Positions 43,268 through 52,955 are shown, counted from the stretch's first letter. The stretch: 64,000 nucleotides of DNA from Clostridia bacterium (GCA_017403155.1 JAFQOP010000020.1:1-64000), one strand, 5' to 3'. Notes: generated by a model not told the origin, from the letters alone. Numbers and translations are program-made.

Positions 43268-45154
43268 TTAAAAGCTCTCACCCGTATATCTGTGGGCCTG
43301 AGTTGTGAAGAGTCTGTAATATTCTCCTCCCTTTGCCATCAGCTCCTCATGTGTGCCGAGCTCAACGAGCTCGCCGTCACCGAGGACGACTATTTTTCCC
43401 GCCGTTACTGCGCTGGAAAGTCTGTGGGATACGAAGATGCTTATCTTCCCCTCGGACAGACGAGAGAACTGACCGAAAATCTCCTCCTCTGCAATCGCGT
43501 CGAGGGATGCGGTCGGCTCGTCAAGGATAAGAATATCCGAATTTTTGTAGAACGCGCGAGATACAGATAGCTTCTGCCACTGTCCGCCCGAGAGCTCAAC
43601 ACCGTTTTCCTCAAACATCCTCGTCAAGGGTGTGTCGTAGCCTGCCGGGAGACTCGAGACAAAGCTGTCTGCGTTGCCCGATTTTGCAGCCGCTATAACG
43701 TCCTCTCTCTTATGCTCGCGGTCCGCATCACCGAATTCGATGTTTTCGCTCGCTGTCTCAGCATACTTGCCAAAGTCCTGGAAGATTATACCGAACAGAT
43801 CGTAATACGCCTCGGGAGAATATTCCTTTATATTTCTTCCGTCGAGGAGTATCTCTCCCTCGGTTACGTCATATAGCCTTGTCAGTAGCTTTATGAGAGT
43901 GGTTTTGCCTGCGCCGTTGAGTCCGACGAGGACAACACTGTCTCCCGAGGAGAAGGAAAGATTCAGGTTCTTTATTACCATGCGGTCGGTGCCCGGGTAT
44001 GCGAAGGACACGTTTTTCAGCTCCATGGTGTGAGGTGTGCCGCGGCTGGGATATGCAGGCTCGGGAAGTGTGGAGACAACGGTGCGCTCCTCCTTCATAA
44101 ACTCTATCATATTATCTATAAACAGAGTTCCCTCGTATATCGTGCCCGTGGATGTGACGAGGACGGATACGTAGCTGGCTACGCTCGTCAGCGCACCCGT
44201 GTAAAGAGAATAGTCACCTATCAGTCCGTCTCCGAAGACGACGTCGTGTGCGACGTAGACAAAAAGGCAGGCGGAGGCAACGGTGAATATAAGGCTGACT
44301 ACGATGCGCGTCAGTGTCTCGCGCACAACGAGCCTTTTGAGCCCCTTGAAGTAGCTCTTGAACACTCTCTTGAACTTTCCAATAAAGGTATCAGCAAGAC
44401 CGAGAATTTTTATCTCCTTTACATAATCCTTATTTACCATAAGGTCGGAATAATAATTCATCGCGCGGCGGTCCTTGGAGTGTCTGCTCATATATCTGAA
44501 GTTGCGCTTGCGGTAGTAATAGTTAACGACAGCACCGGGGATAGCCGACGCTATTATTATCACGGGCACCCACGAGTTGAGGGTCGTCAGCACGACGATA
44601 AAGGACACTACGCTTATCGCAGCGCTGATAACGCGGAAGGTAGCGATAAGAATGTTTATCGGGCGCATGCTTGCCTCGCGGTTTGCATTCTCGAGCTTCT
44701 CATAAAAGGCAGGAATATCAAAGGAGCGCTGGTCAACGTCCTTTGCCTTGGTTATGATTTTGAGCTTGATATGGTTGACAACCATCTCACCCGCAACAAC
44801 GTTTACCATCGAGTTAAGCCGCTCCAGCACCCTCTTGGCAAACTGATATATCAGCTGAAAAATAAACAAAAACAGAACAGGTCTCAGCGTGTCGAGCACG
44901 TCGGTGAGGAAGTCGCCCGAGCTCGTCAGCCCCTCTGATATGAGCTTCTGTATACCGTCGAGAAGATACTTGGTGATGTATGAGCCTACAACGGGCATAA
45001 CGCCGTCTATGAGGCAGAGGAGTATCATACCGACAAAGAGCAGCGGTGCAGTTTCCCAAACGAGCCTTATTATGTAGAAAAGGCGGGACAGAAAGCCCTT
45101 TACCATGCCGAGCTTGTTTTCCTTTTTTCTTTCTTTTCCTGCGTCAGCTCTCAC
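43268..45154 (-). CDS. ABC exporter, fused membrane and ATPase domains
   Basis: 628 residues from GTG 45154, for which GGAGG lies 8-9 bp upstream; an ATG at 45169 without a clear ribosome site is the alternative. Six membrane helices (about 25-320) and a nucleotide-binding domain with Walker A GLNGAGKTTLIKL, signature VELSGGQWQKLSVSRAF (Trp in place of the usual residue after GGQ), Walker B ILILDEPTASLDA and the His switch ISIFVSHRLS. It is a half-transporter that must dimerise. It overlaps the stop of the membrane-attached XRE regulator, so both are translated together; the substrate may be a peptide or drug sensed by that regulator. Confidence 0.87.
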   Translation of the reverse strand: MRADAGKERKKENKLGMVKGFLSRLFYIIRLVWETAPLLFVGMILLCLIDGVMPVVGSYITKYLLDGIQKLISEGLTSSGDFLTDVLDTLRPVLFLFIFQLIYQFAKRVLERLNSMVNVVAGEMVVNHIKLKIITKAKDVDQRSFDIPAFYEKLENANREASMRPINILIATFRVISAAISVVSFIVVLTTLNSWVPVIIIASAIPGAVVNYYYRKRNFRYMSRHSKDRRAMNYYSDLMVNKDYVKEIKILGLADTFIGKFKRVFKSYFKGLKRLVVRETLTRIVVSLIFTVASACLFVYVAHDVVFGDGLIGDYSLYTGALTSVASYVSVLVTSTGTIYEGTLFIDNMIEFMKEERTVVSTLPEPAYPSRGTPHTMELKNVSFAYPGTDRMVIKNLNLSFSSGDSVVLVGLNGAGKTTLIKLLTRLYDVTEGEILLDGRNIKEYSPEAYYDLFGIIFQDFGKYAETASENIEFGDADREHKREDVIAAAKSGNADSFVSSLPAGYDTPLTRMFEENGVELSGGQWQKLSVSRAFYKNSDILILDEPTASLDAIAEEEIFGQFSRLSEGKISIFVSHRLSSAVTAGKIVVLGDGELVELGTHEELMAKGGEYYRLFTTQAHRYTGESF

Positions 45155-45770
45155 CTGCTCCACCTCCATTTTTTTCTCGGGTCAGCCCCGCCACAAGGAG
45201 GACGACAGCCTCGGCGGGAGCACCGAGAATATAAATAAGCCAGATATTTACCGAAAGGGTCGCAAGAAGCGTCAGATGCACGGAGAGAATTATTCCCCAT
45301 ATCAGAACGGATATGACGGCAAATTTGAATTTTCGCGAGCCCCAGAGCGAGCTGAGCACAAGCTCAACCGTTGCGGATACGGGAATGGCATATATAAACG
45401 AGTGCCATGCACCGATACGCGCCTCGGGGAGAAAAATGAGATGCACTACAAAATAAATCACCGCCAGAAGCCACACCGAAAAGAAGGAGATAGCACGGAT
45501 GTAGCGGTGCTGTCTTTTCTTTTTCTCGCTTATGACGCGCGGCTCCCTTGCTACGGGGTGCTTTGACTCAAGGAGATAATCGACACTGACACCGAAAAGG
45601 TCGGCAATGCGCTTCAGGGTGAAGACGTCGGGCACGCTCTCTGCCCTCTCCCACTTTGAAACCGCCTTGTCAGAGTAATTAAGCGCCTCGGCAAATGCAA
45701 GCTGGGTAAGCCCTGCCGCAACACGAAGCTCCGATATATTTTTTGCAACAATATCCTTCCCGTCCTTCAC
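45144..45770 (-). CDS. XRE regulator with four-helix membrane domain
   Basis: 208 residues from GTG 45770, with AAAGGAG 7 bp upstream; the longer frame from 45839 begins inside the -35 region. Residues about 8-65 are a Cro/CI helix-turn-helix (LRVAAGLTQLAFAEALNYSD, KAVSKWERAESVPD). A basic linker KKKRQHRY is followed by four or five hydrophobic helices (about 95-200). HTH proteins fused to small membrane domains are common in Clostridia beside ABC exporters and may sense membrane stress. The gene runs into the exporter by 11 bp. Confidence 0.82.
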   Translation of the reverse strand: MKDGKDIVAKNISELRVAAGLTQLAFAEALNYSDKAVSKWERAESVPDVFTLKRIADLFGVSVDYLLESKHPVAREPRVISEKKKRQHRYIRAISFFSVWLLAVIYFVVHLIFLPEARIGAWHSFIYAIPVSATVELVLSSLWGSRKFKFAVISVLIWGIILSVHLTLLATLSVNIWLIYILGAPAEAVVLLVAGLTREKNGGGAGES

Positions 45771-45810
45771 GTCGGCACTCCTTTCATCTTTTTTTAATGT
45801 ATCTTTATAT

Positions 45811-45839
45811 ATTTTAGCATAAATATTTTTATTTTGCAA
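45811..45839 (-). promoter_or_regulatory. Promoter of the XRE-exporter operon
   Basis: Minus strand: TTGCAA (45834-45839), 17-bp spacer, TAAAAT (45811-45816), 40 bp before the GTG start. Confidence 0.6.
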
Positions 45840-45844
45840 CAGTG

Positions 45845-45880
45845 AGATAAAAAAAGAGCCGAGGTGGCTCTTTTTTATCT
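45845..45880 (-). terminator. Terminator overlapping the end of the phosphoesterase gene
   Basis: AGATAAAAAAAGAGCC (45845-45860) / GGCTCTTTTTTATCT (45866-45880), loop GAGGT. The gene's stop codon (45875-45877) lies inside the stem. It insulates the XRE operon promoter about 5 bp beyond. Confidence 0.8.
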
Positions 45881-46366
45881 GAAGCTGCCGTGGGAAAGAA
45901 GCGGATACCGCCCCTCCTCGAGGAGGATAATGCCGTAAGTCGGAGAATATCCAGAGGCTGCCCCCGGGTTGAACAGGTACATTTCGAGCTCTGAAAGATA
46001 TTCCTGGCGAGGGGTGTGAGTGTGTCCGTAAAGAAGGATATCTGCCCCTCTCTCCCTCGCGAGGTAGAGGAGACGCTCGTCCCCCGATTTTGCCGAATAG
46101 AGATCACCGTGGGTCAGGACTATCCGCTTGCCCAAAAGAGTGATGCTCTCGACCTTCTTGCACTCGGCACCGCAAAAATCGTCGTTAAAGTCACAGTTAC
46201 CCCTTACGGCAATGAAGGCAACCGTAGGATAAATGCTGGCAAGCTGCTCGATATCCCGAAGTCCGTCTCCGAGAAAGAAAACGACCTCGCAGTCACGATG
46301 GAGCGCCATAGCAGCGCGGGCATACGTAAAGTCACCGTGGGTATCGGAAAAAACAAGGCATTTCAT
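45875..46366 (-). CDS. YfcE/MJ0936-type metallophosphoesterase
   Basis: 163 residues from ATG 46366 with AAAGGTG upstream. All five calcineurin-like motifs are present: FSDTHGDF, FLGDGLRD, VRGNCDFN, LTHGD and LYGHTHTPR. The size is that of YfcE-like phosphodiesterases acting on small phosphodiesters. The region of dimetal ligands is complete, so it should be active with Mn. Physiological substrate unknown. Confidence 0.9.
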   Translation of the reverse strand: MKCLVFSDTHGDFTYARAAMALHRDCEVVFFLGDGLRDIEQLASIYPTVAFIAVRGNCDFNDDFCGAECKKVESITLLGKRIVLTHGDLYSAKSGDERLLYLARERGADILLYGHTHTPRQEYLSELEMYLFNPGAASGYSPTYGIILLEEGRYPLLSHGSFR

Positions 46367-46452
46367 TAGCTCTGCACCTTTTCGTTTTATTTTTGCACCT
46401 ATGCTCACATAATGAATATGATGATATAGAATAGGATGCGAAAGGAGAATAT

Positions 46453-46680
46453 ATGAAGATTAATACAGAAGGAATGAGGGCATATGCCAATCTGGATGAC
46501 CGAGCACTCTGGGCGGAGCTGCTTAAGCTGGCAGAGAGCCACGGATACAAGCTAAAGGCGGATATGCCGCCGAAGGAGCTGCTCGACCGAATACGCCGCG
46601 TGATGCGCGGAGAGGAGCAGATATCCCTCGGTGAGGGTATGAAAATACTGCGCGAATATAAGGATAGGGGGAAAAAGTAA
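46453..46680 (+). CDS. Small conserved-looking protein, first of three coupled genes
   Basis: 75 residues (LDDRALWAELLKLAESHGYK, then DMPPKELLDRIRRVMRGEEQ), fully helical and charged. Not recognised. GAAAGGAG lies before the ATG and a TATAGAAT -10-like box lies about 25 bp upstream. It ends as TAATG, sharing one base with the next start, so translation is coupled. Confidence 0.7.
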   Translation: MKINTEGMRAYANLDDRALWAELLKLAESHGYKLKADMPPKELLDRIRRVMRGEEQISLGEGMKILREYKDRGKK

Positions 46681-46976
46681 TGTCCGAGTTGGATCTTGGG
46701 GCTGTAATAAATCTTATAATGGAAAACCCCGAGCTTGTGAGCAAGATAAAGGCTCTTGCCGAAGAGAGTCATCCTACCGTCACCGAGGTTGAAAGTCCCC
46801 CCACAGTCGCCAAGCCGACAAGGGCGGCAGATGACAAGGGAAAGGCAGAGAAGAGGGGCGCCAGACGCGGAGAGCTGTTGCGAGCTCTTTCACCGTACAT
46901 ATCCGACAACAGAAAAAAGGCAATAGAGACCTTTATGAGCATTGCGGATATACTCGACCTCATGAGGGCAAAGTAA
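46680..46976 (+). CDS. Small helical protein, second of three coupled genes
   Basis: 98 residues. The N-terminus LDLGAVINLIMENPELVSKI resembles a short membrane-surface helix. A low-complexity charged middle is followed by RRGELLRALSPYISDNRKKA and a C-terminal helix (FMSIADILDLMRAK). Not recognised. It is coupled to both neighbours by TAATG overlaps. The 'ALSPY-x-S/D' helix pair recalls small proteins seen in Clostridia, perhaps linked to sporulation, but this is only an impression. Confidence 0.7.
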   Translation: MSELDLGAVINLIMENPELVSKIKALAEESHPTVTEVESPPTVAKPTRAADDKGKAEKRGARRGELLRALSPYISDNRKKAIETFMSIADILDLMRAK

Positions 46977-47377
46977 TGTATACGGGTAGCTATTTCGAGA
47001 GCGATGCCCCCACGTTGCCAAAGGGGTATGACGGCTGCGCGTTTGGAGGCGGTGAGATGCCTGCGTCGGCACCGCTTGAGGCTAAGTGCGCCCCTCCCAA
47101 GGTATCACCGATTTATCCTGCCGTGGAGACAGACGGGGAATGCGGTGAAGAGGAAAAGGAAGAAAAGAGCGAGAAGGTCGGTCTATTCTCGTCCGTATTC
47201 GGTCGGCTTCCGTTTAAGGGATTTTCTTTGGGTGAGGGAGGCTCATTTCTAGGGCTTATCGAGAAGATCACAGGAGAGGAAATCCTTCTTCTCGGGGTGG
47301 CTCTCATTCTCTTCTTCTCCCCCGAGGGAGACAAGATGCTCGCCCTCGCTCTTCTTGCTCTGATTTTCATAAAGTAA
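46976..47377 (+). CDS. Small protein with C-terminal hydrophobic segment, third of three coupled genes
   Basis: 133 residues. The N-terminal half is Gly/Pro/Cys-containing and disordered (YFESDAPTLPKGYDGCAFGG), the middle acidic (GEEEKEEKSEKV), and the end holds two hydrophobic stretches, ILLLGVALILFF and MLALALLALIFIK, separated by SPEGDK. It probably forms a membrane hairpin. Function unknown. The set of three may encode one complex. Confidence 0.7.
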   Translation: MYTGSYFESDAPTLPKGYDGCAFGGGEMPASAPLEAKCAPPKVSPIYPAVETDGECGEEEKEEKSEKVGLFSSVFGRLPFKGFSLGEGGSFLGLIEKITGEEILLLGVALILFFSPEGDKMLALALLALIFIK

Positions 47378-47392
47378 ATAGTTGTTAGCATT

Positions 47393-47426
47393 ACGGACTG
47401 CCATTATGTGATTAGTGGCAGTCCGT
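47393..47426. terminator. Hairpin between convergent genes
   Basis: ACGGACTGCCA (47393-47403) / TGGCAGTCCGT (47416-47426). No strong T-run on either side, so termination may be weak. It separates the three small genes from the end of polC. Confidence 0.5.
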
Positions 47427-47432
47427 GTTAAA

Positions 47433-50400
47433 TTAAAATATGGTGAGCTGATTTGTCTCGCTGAGTCCCGCAAGGACTCCGTTGGCACGGAGAACCTCGA
47501 TGACGGACTTGTTGAGTCCTGCTCTGAGACGCAGGTCCTCGATAGAGGAAAACTCTCCGTCCTCTCTTGCCCTGATAATTTTCTCTGCCGCACCGTCTCC
47601 GAGACCGCCGAGGGCATTGAAGGGCATTCTTATCTTGCCGTCCTCGGGGAGGAAGGCTGTTGCGTGTGACTTTTTGAGGTCGATGTTAAGGAATTTGACG
47701 CCCCTGGCAAGTGCCTCACGGACAAGGTAGAGCGTGGAGAGAAGCTCCTTTTCCTTCTGCGTTGCCTCGTGCTCCTTCGCCTCCAGCTCCTTGATTGCGC
47801 TATTCACGCCGACGTATCCGCCGTTTACTATCCCGGCATCGAAGCCTGCGGGCGCTACGGTAAAGAAGGCGGCATAGAACTGCATCGGATAGTATATCTT
47901 GTACCAGCCGAGGCGGATTGCGGACATATCGTATGCTGCGGCATGTGCCTTCGGGAACATGTACTTTATCTTCTTACACGACCAGATATACCATTCGGGA
48001 ACCCCGTGGTCTATCATAGTCTTTTCCCACTCGGGGGAGAGACCCCTGCCCTTTCTGACCGACTCCATTATCTTGAAGGCGGTTGAGTCATCCAGCCCCT
48101 TCTGTATAAGGTAGAGCATGATGCCGTCTCTTGTTCCCACGACCTCGGATATTGTGCAGGTTCCTGCCTTGATAAGCTCCTGAGCGTTGCCGAGCCATAC
48201 GTCGGTGCCGTGAGTCAGTCCCGATATCTGGAGCAGGTCGGCAAAGGTCTTGGGCTGTGCGTCAAGAAGAACCTGCTGAATGAACCTTGTACCCATCTCG
48301 GGAATACCGTAGGTACCGAGCAGGCATCCACCGATATCGTCGGGGGTTATGCCAAGCGGCTCTGTGCTTTCAAAGAGTCGGTAGACCGATTTGTCATTCA
48401 TTTTAACGTCGAGGACACTGGTGTTTGTATATTCCTCGAGCTTTTTATACTTTGTCGGCATATCGTGGCCGAGCTCGTCGAGCTTCAGTATGGTATCGTG
48501 AAGATATGAGAACTGGAAGTGGGTAGTGATGATATCCGAGTTCGGGTCGTCGGCAGGGTGCTGGACGGGGGTGAAGTCGTATATCTCATATTCTTTTGGC
48601 ACAACTATGATACCGCCCGGGTGCTGACCCGTGGTGCGCTTTATTCCGACGAGCTTGGTTACCATCTGCCAGACCTGCGCCTTCGGTATCTTTATCTGCC
48701 TCTCCTCGAGGTATTTGTTGATGTAGCCCCAGGCGGTCTTATCGGCAAGTGTACCGATTGTTCCCGCGCGGAAAACGTGTCCCTCTCCGAAAAGCTCCTC
48801 GGTATATTTATGCACCCTGCCCTGCACGTCGCCCGAGAAATTCAGGTCGATATCGGGAGATTTATCACCCTTGAAGCCGAGGAAGGTCTCAAAGGGAATA
48901 TCCTGACCGTCCTGATACATAAGCTCTCCGCAGATGGGGCACACCTTGTCGGGGAGGTCGAAGCCCGAGCCTACCGAGCCATCGGTGAAGAACTCACTGT
49001 GCTTGCACTTGAGGCATCTGTAATGAGGCGGCAGGGGATTTACCTCCGATATACCGGACATTGTGGCAACGAGGGACGAGCCTACCGAGCCACGCGAGCC
49101 TACGAGATAGCCGAGGCTCTCGGAATATGCAACGAGCTTAACCGATATCATATAGAGTCCCGCAAAGCCGTTTTTGATAATAGAGTCAAGCTCCTTTTTG
49201 AGTCGCTTTTCTACTATCTCGGGCAGCTGCTCGCCATACCAGTCGTGTGCTCTTTTCCAGCAGGAGGTGGTGAGCTCCTCCTCCGCTCCCGGCACGATGG
49301 GGTCGTATCTTCCCTCGGGGATGGGTCTTATTCTGTCGCACATATCTGCGATTTTGTTGGGGTTTTCTATTACTATTTCGTGCGCTACGTCCTCACCGAG
49401 ATAAGAAAACTCCTCGAGCATTTCCTCGGTGGTGCGCAGATATATACCCGTATCCGCGTCGGCATCATCAAACTTCTGCCCAGCGAGAATAATCTTGCGG
49501 TATATCTCGTCCTCCTTCTCAAGGAAGTGGGCATCGCAGGTGGCGCAGACGGGCTTGCCGAGCTTTTTGCCAAGCTCGTAAATCTGCCTGTTGATATCCT
49601 TGAGGGTCTGCTCGTCTCTGACCTCTCCCTTTCTTATAAGGAAGCGGTTGTTCGATAGGGGCTGAAGCTCAAGATAGTCGTAGAAGGAGGCTATCTCTTC
49701 AATTTCCTCATCGGGTCTGCCCTCAAGTATCGCGCGGTAAAGCTCTCCCGCCTCGCACGCAGAGCCGATTATAAGTCCCTCGCGATGCTCCTCGAGGACG
49801 GTCTTGGGTATTCTCGGATTACGGGAATAGTAGTTAAGATAGCTGTATGAAATAAGCTTATAAAGATTGCGAAGTCCCTCACGCGTTTTCGCAAAGATTA
49901 TCATGTGGTAGGGCTTGAGCTTTTTGGGGTCGGTTTTCTCGCTCATCGCGTTTACCATCTCGGGGAAGGAGCGCACTCCCTCTGCGCGCAGACGGTTCTG
50001 CATCTCGAAGAATATCTTGGCGAGCACGGTTGCATCGTCGCCCGCTCTGTGGTGGTGGAAGTCACCGAGTCCGTAAGCCTTTGCCACAGCATCAAGGGTG
50101 TGACGCTTGAGGTCGGAATTTACGTATCGGGAGAGTCCTACCGTATCGAGGTAGGAATTGGTAAAGGGGATGCCGCACCTTGCCGCCGCAACTCTGACAA
50201 AGCCAACGTCGAAGTTGGCGTTGTGGGCAATGAGCAATCTGTCTCCGACGAAATTAAAGAACTGCGCGAGAGCCTCGGGCTCCTTGGGTGCTCCCTTCAC
50301 CATATCGCCCGTAATCGAGGTGAGCTTGGTCGTTTCCTCGCTTATCTCGCACTCGGGGTCGACGAAGATATCCATAGTATCAATAATCTCGCCGTCCTTT

Positions 50401-51830
50401 ATCTTGACCGCACCTATTTCTATAATCTTACCCGTGCGGTTAGAGAGACCTGTTGTCTCGAGGTCGAAGACAACCATCTCATCCTCAAACGAGGGATAGG
50501 AGCTGCCGAAGAGGCACTTGGCGGTATCGTTTACAAAATATGCCTCGATACCGTAGAGCACCTTGAGGTCGGAGCCCGACTTCTCAAGCGCAAGCATAAC
50601 CTCGGGGAATGCCTGCACGTTGCCGTGGTCGGTAACTGCAATAGCCTTGTGACCCCAGCGGATGGCGGTGTTAACTATCTCGGCGGGGGTGATGATGGCA
50701 TCCATCTGTGACATATTGGAATGGAGGTGGAGCTCAACGCGCTTTTCCGGCGCGTTATCCATTCTCTCCAGCTTCTTTATCTTCTTTATTCCGCGCATGG
50801 AGATAAAGGGCTCGTTATCAAACTTGTCCCTTATAACTCTGCCGAAAACGGCTACCTGTCCCCCTGCCTTAAAGCCCTTTACCCACTCCATCTCATCGTC
50901 GAGAAATGCCTTTTTGGCATAAGTGCCCGAGCCACCGTCGGATATTCCGACAGTCACCGTGGTTTTGCCGCCTCCGCGCGTTTCCTTCGTCTCAACAGAG
51001 AAGGCTGTGCCGAGGAATACGGCAAGTCCGCGAGCGTCCTCGATTTTTGAGAGGGGGGTGGGGTTAACTATATCAAAATCGTCTCCCCAGACAAGGGTAG
51101 ACTCCGAGGTATCAAAGGTGGTGGCACCCATGCGGAAGGTTGTCTCACCAAGTCTCTCGACTACGTCGGTTGCGGCAGAAACACCTGCACGGCGCGCAAA
51201 ATCGTAGGTGGGGTCCTTGGCGCGCTTTTCCTCCTCTATTTCCTTGGCGCGTCTTTCACGCTCACGAACGAAGTTCTCGCGGCTGACCCTGTCCGCCTCG
51301 GCAAGCATCTCAACACGGCGCTGCTGCCACGCGCTCTCATACGCCTCGACACCCTCGCCCTGGAGAATTTTTATGTCTCTTCTGACACCGTATCGGGAGA
51401 GGAGGATATTCGAGAGAATCTTCTCTGTGTCGGCATTTTTAACGAAGTCGATACCGAATATGGAAAAAGGGAGAGCTATCTCTATGCGTTCACCGTCATC
51501 ACGGTACTCGGCATTGGTAAAGAAGCCGTTGGTAACGGCACCGCACAGAGCCGCCTCGGCACAGATTTCGCTGAAGCGACCGATGTTGAATTCCTCGGGA
51601 GGAAAGTGTGGGAGAATCTTGAAGCTCTCTGCCTCGTAGAATTCGCGGCACTCGTCCTCAATTTCCCAGAGCAGCTCGGGGTCCACGTGGCTGTCAAAGG
51701 ACAGCTCGACCTCGACGCGCATAGGTTCCTTGGAGTATCTGAACAAGGCACTGTGCCCCCGCTCGAGAAGCTCTCGTTTTTCGGGGGTGGGGTCATATTT
51801 TCCAAATACGTCAAAAAACCTTTTGTTCAT
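47433..51830 (-). CDS. polC: DNA polymerase III subunit alpha, PolC type
   Basis: 1465 residues, the replicative polymerase of low-GC Gram-positives. The N-terminal domain runs to about 250, an OB fold (TTVTVGISDG) follows at about 290. The PHP domain begins at 364 (VELHLHSNMSQMDA). It is split by the 3'-5' exonuclease with DLETTGL (about 453) and GDDATVLAKIF. The zinc site is CLKCKHSEFFTDG plus VCPICGELMYQD (about 937-975). The polymerase palm has SRGSVGSSLVATMSG and PDIDLNFSGDVQG (about 990-1002). It ends with a helix-hairpin-helix region (NALGGLGDGAAEKI). Length is normal. It lies last in the pyrH-cdsA-dxr-ispG gene string. Confidence 0.95.
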   Translation of the reverse strand: MNKRFFDVFGKYDPTPEKRELLERGHSALFRYSKEPMRVEVELSFDSHVDPELLWEIEDECREFYEAESFKILPHFPPEEFNIGRFSEICAEAALCGAVTNGFFTNAEYRDDGERIEIALPFSIFGIDFVKNADTEKILSNILLSRYGVRRDIKILQGEGVEAYESAWQQRRVEMLAEADRVSRENFVRERERRAKEIEEEKRAKDPTYDFARRAGVSAATDVVERLGETTFRMGATTFDTSESTLVWGDDFDIVNPTPLSKIEDARGLAVFLGTAFSVETKETRGGGKTTVTVGISDGGSGTYAKKAFLDDEMEWVKGFKAGGQVAVFGRVIRDKFDNEPFISMRGIKKIKKLERMDNAPEKRVELHLHSNMSQMDAIITPAEIVNTAIRWGHKAIAVTDHGNVQAFPEVMLALEKSGSDLKVLYGIEAYFVNDTAKCLFGSSYPSFEDEMVVFDLETTGLSNRTGKIIEIGAVKIKDGEIIDTMDIFVDPECEISEETTKLTSITGDMVKGAPKEPEALAQFFNFVGDRLLIAHNANFDVGFVRVAAARCGIPFTNSYLDTVGLSRYVNSDLKRHTLDAVAKAYGLGDFHHHRAGDDATVLAKIFFEMQNRLRAEGVRSFPEMVNAMSEKTDPKKLKPYHMIIFAKTREGLRNLYKLISYSYLNYYSRNPRIPKTVLEEHREGLIIGSACEAGELYRAILEGRPDEEIEEIASFYDYLELQPLSNNRFLIRKGEVRDEQTLKDINRQIYELGKKLGKPVCATCDAHFLEKEDEIYRKIILAGQKFDDADADTGIYLRTTEEMLEEFSYLGEDVAHEIVIENPNKIADMCDRIRPIPEGRYDPIVPGAEEELTTSCWKRAHDWYGEQLPEIVEKRLKKELDSIIKNGFAGLYMISVKLVAYSESLGYLVGSRGSVGSSLVATMSGISEVNPLPPHYRCLKCKHSEFFTDGSVGSGFDLPDKVCPICGELMYQDGQDIPFETFLGFKGDKSPDIDLNFSGDVQGRVHKYTEELFGEGHVFRAGTIGTLADKTAWGYINKYLEERQIKIPKAQVWQMVTKLVGIKRTTGQHPGGIIVVPKEYEIYDFTPVQHPADDPNSDIITTHFQFSYLHDTILKLDELGHDMPTKYKKLEEYTNTSVLDVKMNDKSVYRLFESTEPLGITPDDIGGCLLGTYGIPEMGTRFIQQVLLDAQPKTFADLLQISGLTHGTDVWLGNAQELIKAGTCTISEVVGTRDGIMLYLIQKGLDDSTAFKIMESVRKGRGLSPEWEKTMIDHGVPEWYIWSCKKIKYMFPKAHAAAYDMSAIRLGWYKIYYPMQFYAAFFTVAPAGFDAGIVNGGYVGVNSAIKELEAKEHEATQKEKELLSTLYLVREALARGVKFLNIDLKKSHATAFLPEDGKIRMPFNALGGLGDGAAEKIIRAREDGEFSSIEDLRLRAGLNKSVIEVLRANGVLAGLSETNQLTIF

Positions 51831-51841
51831 TCTATATTTTC

Positions 51842-52921
51842 TTATGGCATAAGCTTAATTTCCCTTATAAGCTCGTCCACAAGCTCCTTTTCCTTTATTT
51901 TTCTAATAATTTCGCCTTTTTTAAAGAGGAGGCCCTCTCCGTCGCCGCCCGCTATTCCTATATCTGCCTCGCGCGCCTCGCCCGGACCGTTTACGGCACA
52001 GCCCATGAGCGCGACCTTGATTTTCTTCTTATCGAGTCCCTCGCGGCGCACCCTCTCCTCAAATTCGCGGCTGATGGCGATGAGGTCAATGCGCGTTCTC
52101 CCGCAGGTTGGGCAGGATACTATATCCATTCTCTCGTGCCCCTCTATCGCAAGGGCGCTGAGTATCTCGCGCGCGGCGCTTATCTCCTCCGTGGGGTCCT
52201 CGGTCAGTGATACGCGGAGAGTATCTCCGATGCCCCTGGTAATGAGCGAGCCGATTCCGATGCTGCTCTTTATTATTGCGGCACGGCGCGCCCCCGCCTC
52301 GGTGACTCCTATATGTATAGGATAATCACACGCCTCGGCAAGAAGGACGTTAGCCCTCACCATAGTGTCAACGTCGGACGCCTTTACCGATATTGCGATA
52401 TCATGAAAATCCATATCCTCGAGTATTCTTACGTGGTAGAGCGCACTCTCGGCAAGTGCCTCGGCGGTAGGGCCGCCGTACTTTTCGAGCAGCCCCTTCT
52501 CTACCGAGCCCGAGTTTACACCTATGCGTATGGGAAGGGAGCGCGCACGGCAGGCGCGCACGACCGCCTCGGTATTCTCGCGGCTGCCGATATTACCGGG
52601 ATTTATGCGAATTTTGTCCGCGCCTGCCTCTATTGCGGCGAGCGCTATCTTATAATTGAAGTGAATATCCGCAACAAGGGGGATACCTACCTCCATCTGC
52701 TTCAGATAGGAGAAGGTTGCCGCCGCCTCAACAGTCGGGACGGCAAGGCGCACGATGTCGCATCCTGCCTCGCACAGGGACAGCACCTGCCTGTAGGTTG
52801 CCTCCTTATCGTGGGTATCGGTATTGGTCATGGACTGAATGCTGATGGGGCTATCGCCGCCTATTATAACACCGCCTACGTTTATCGGTCGTGTTTTTCT
52901 TCTGATCTCATTGTACTTCAT
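51842..52921 (-). CDS. ispG: 4-hydroxy-3-methylbut-2-enyl diphosphate synthase
   Basis: 359 residues. Converts MEcPP to HMBPP in the MEP isoprenoid pathway with a [4Fe-4S] cluster. N-terminal TIM barrel (GGDSPISIQSMTNTDTHDKE; NPGNIGSRENTEAVVRACR) and C-terminal cluster domain with Cys in SCPTCGRTRID and MGCAVNGPGEA (ligands Cys-x2-Cys plus one Cys). Glu in GPGEAREAD is the fourth conserved ligand. It lies between rseP and polC with 11-34 bp gaps. Confidence 0.94.
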   Translation of the reverse strand: MKYNEIRRKTRPINVGGVIIGGDSPISIQSMTNTDTHDKEATYRQVLSLCEAGCDIVRLAVPTVEAAATFSYLKQMEVGIPLVADIHFNYKIALAAIEAGADKIRINPGNIGSRENTEAVVRACRARSLPIRIGVNSGSVEKGLLEKYGGPTAEALAESALYHVRILEDMDFHDIAISVKASDVDTMVRANVLLAEACDYPIHIGVTEAGARRAAIIKSSIGIGSLITRGIGDTLRVSLTEDPTEEISAAREILSALAIEGHERMDIVSCPTCGRTRIDLIAISREFEERVRREGLDKKKIKVALMGCAVNGPGEAREADIGIAGGDGEGLLFKKGEIIRKIKEKELVDELIREIKLMP

Positions 52922-52955
52922 TTGGTGTCCCTTTTTTCGGATATTACGGATTTTT

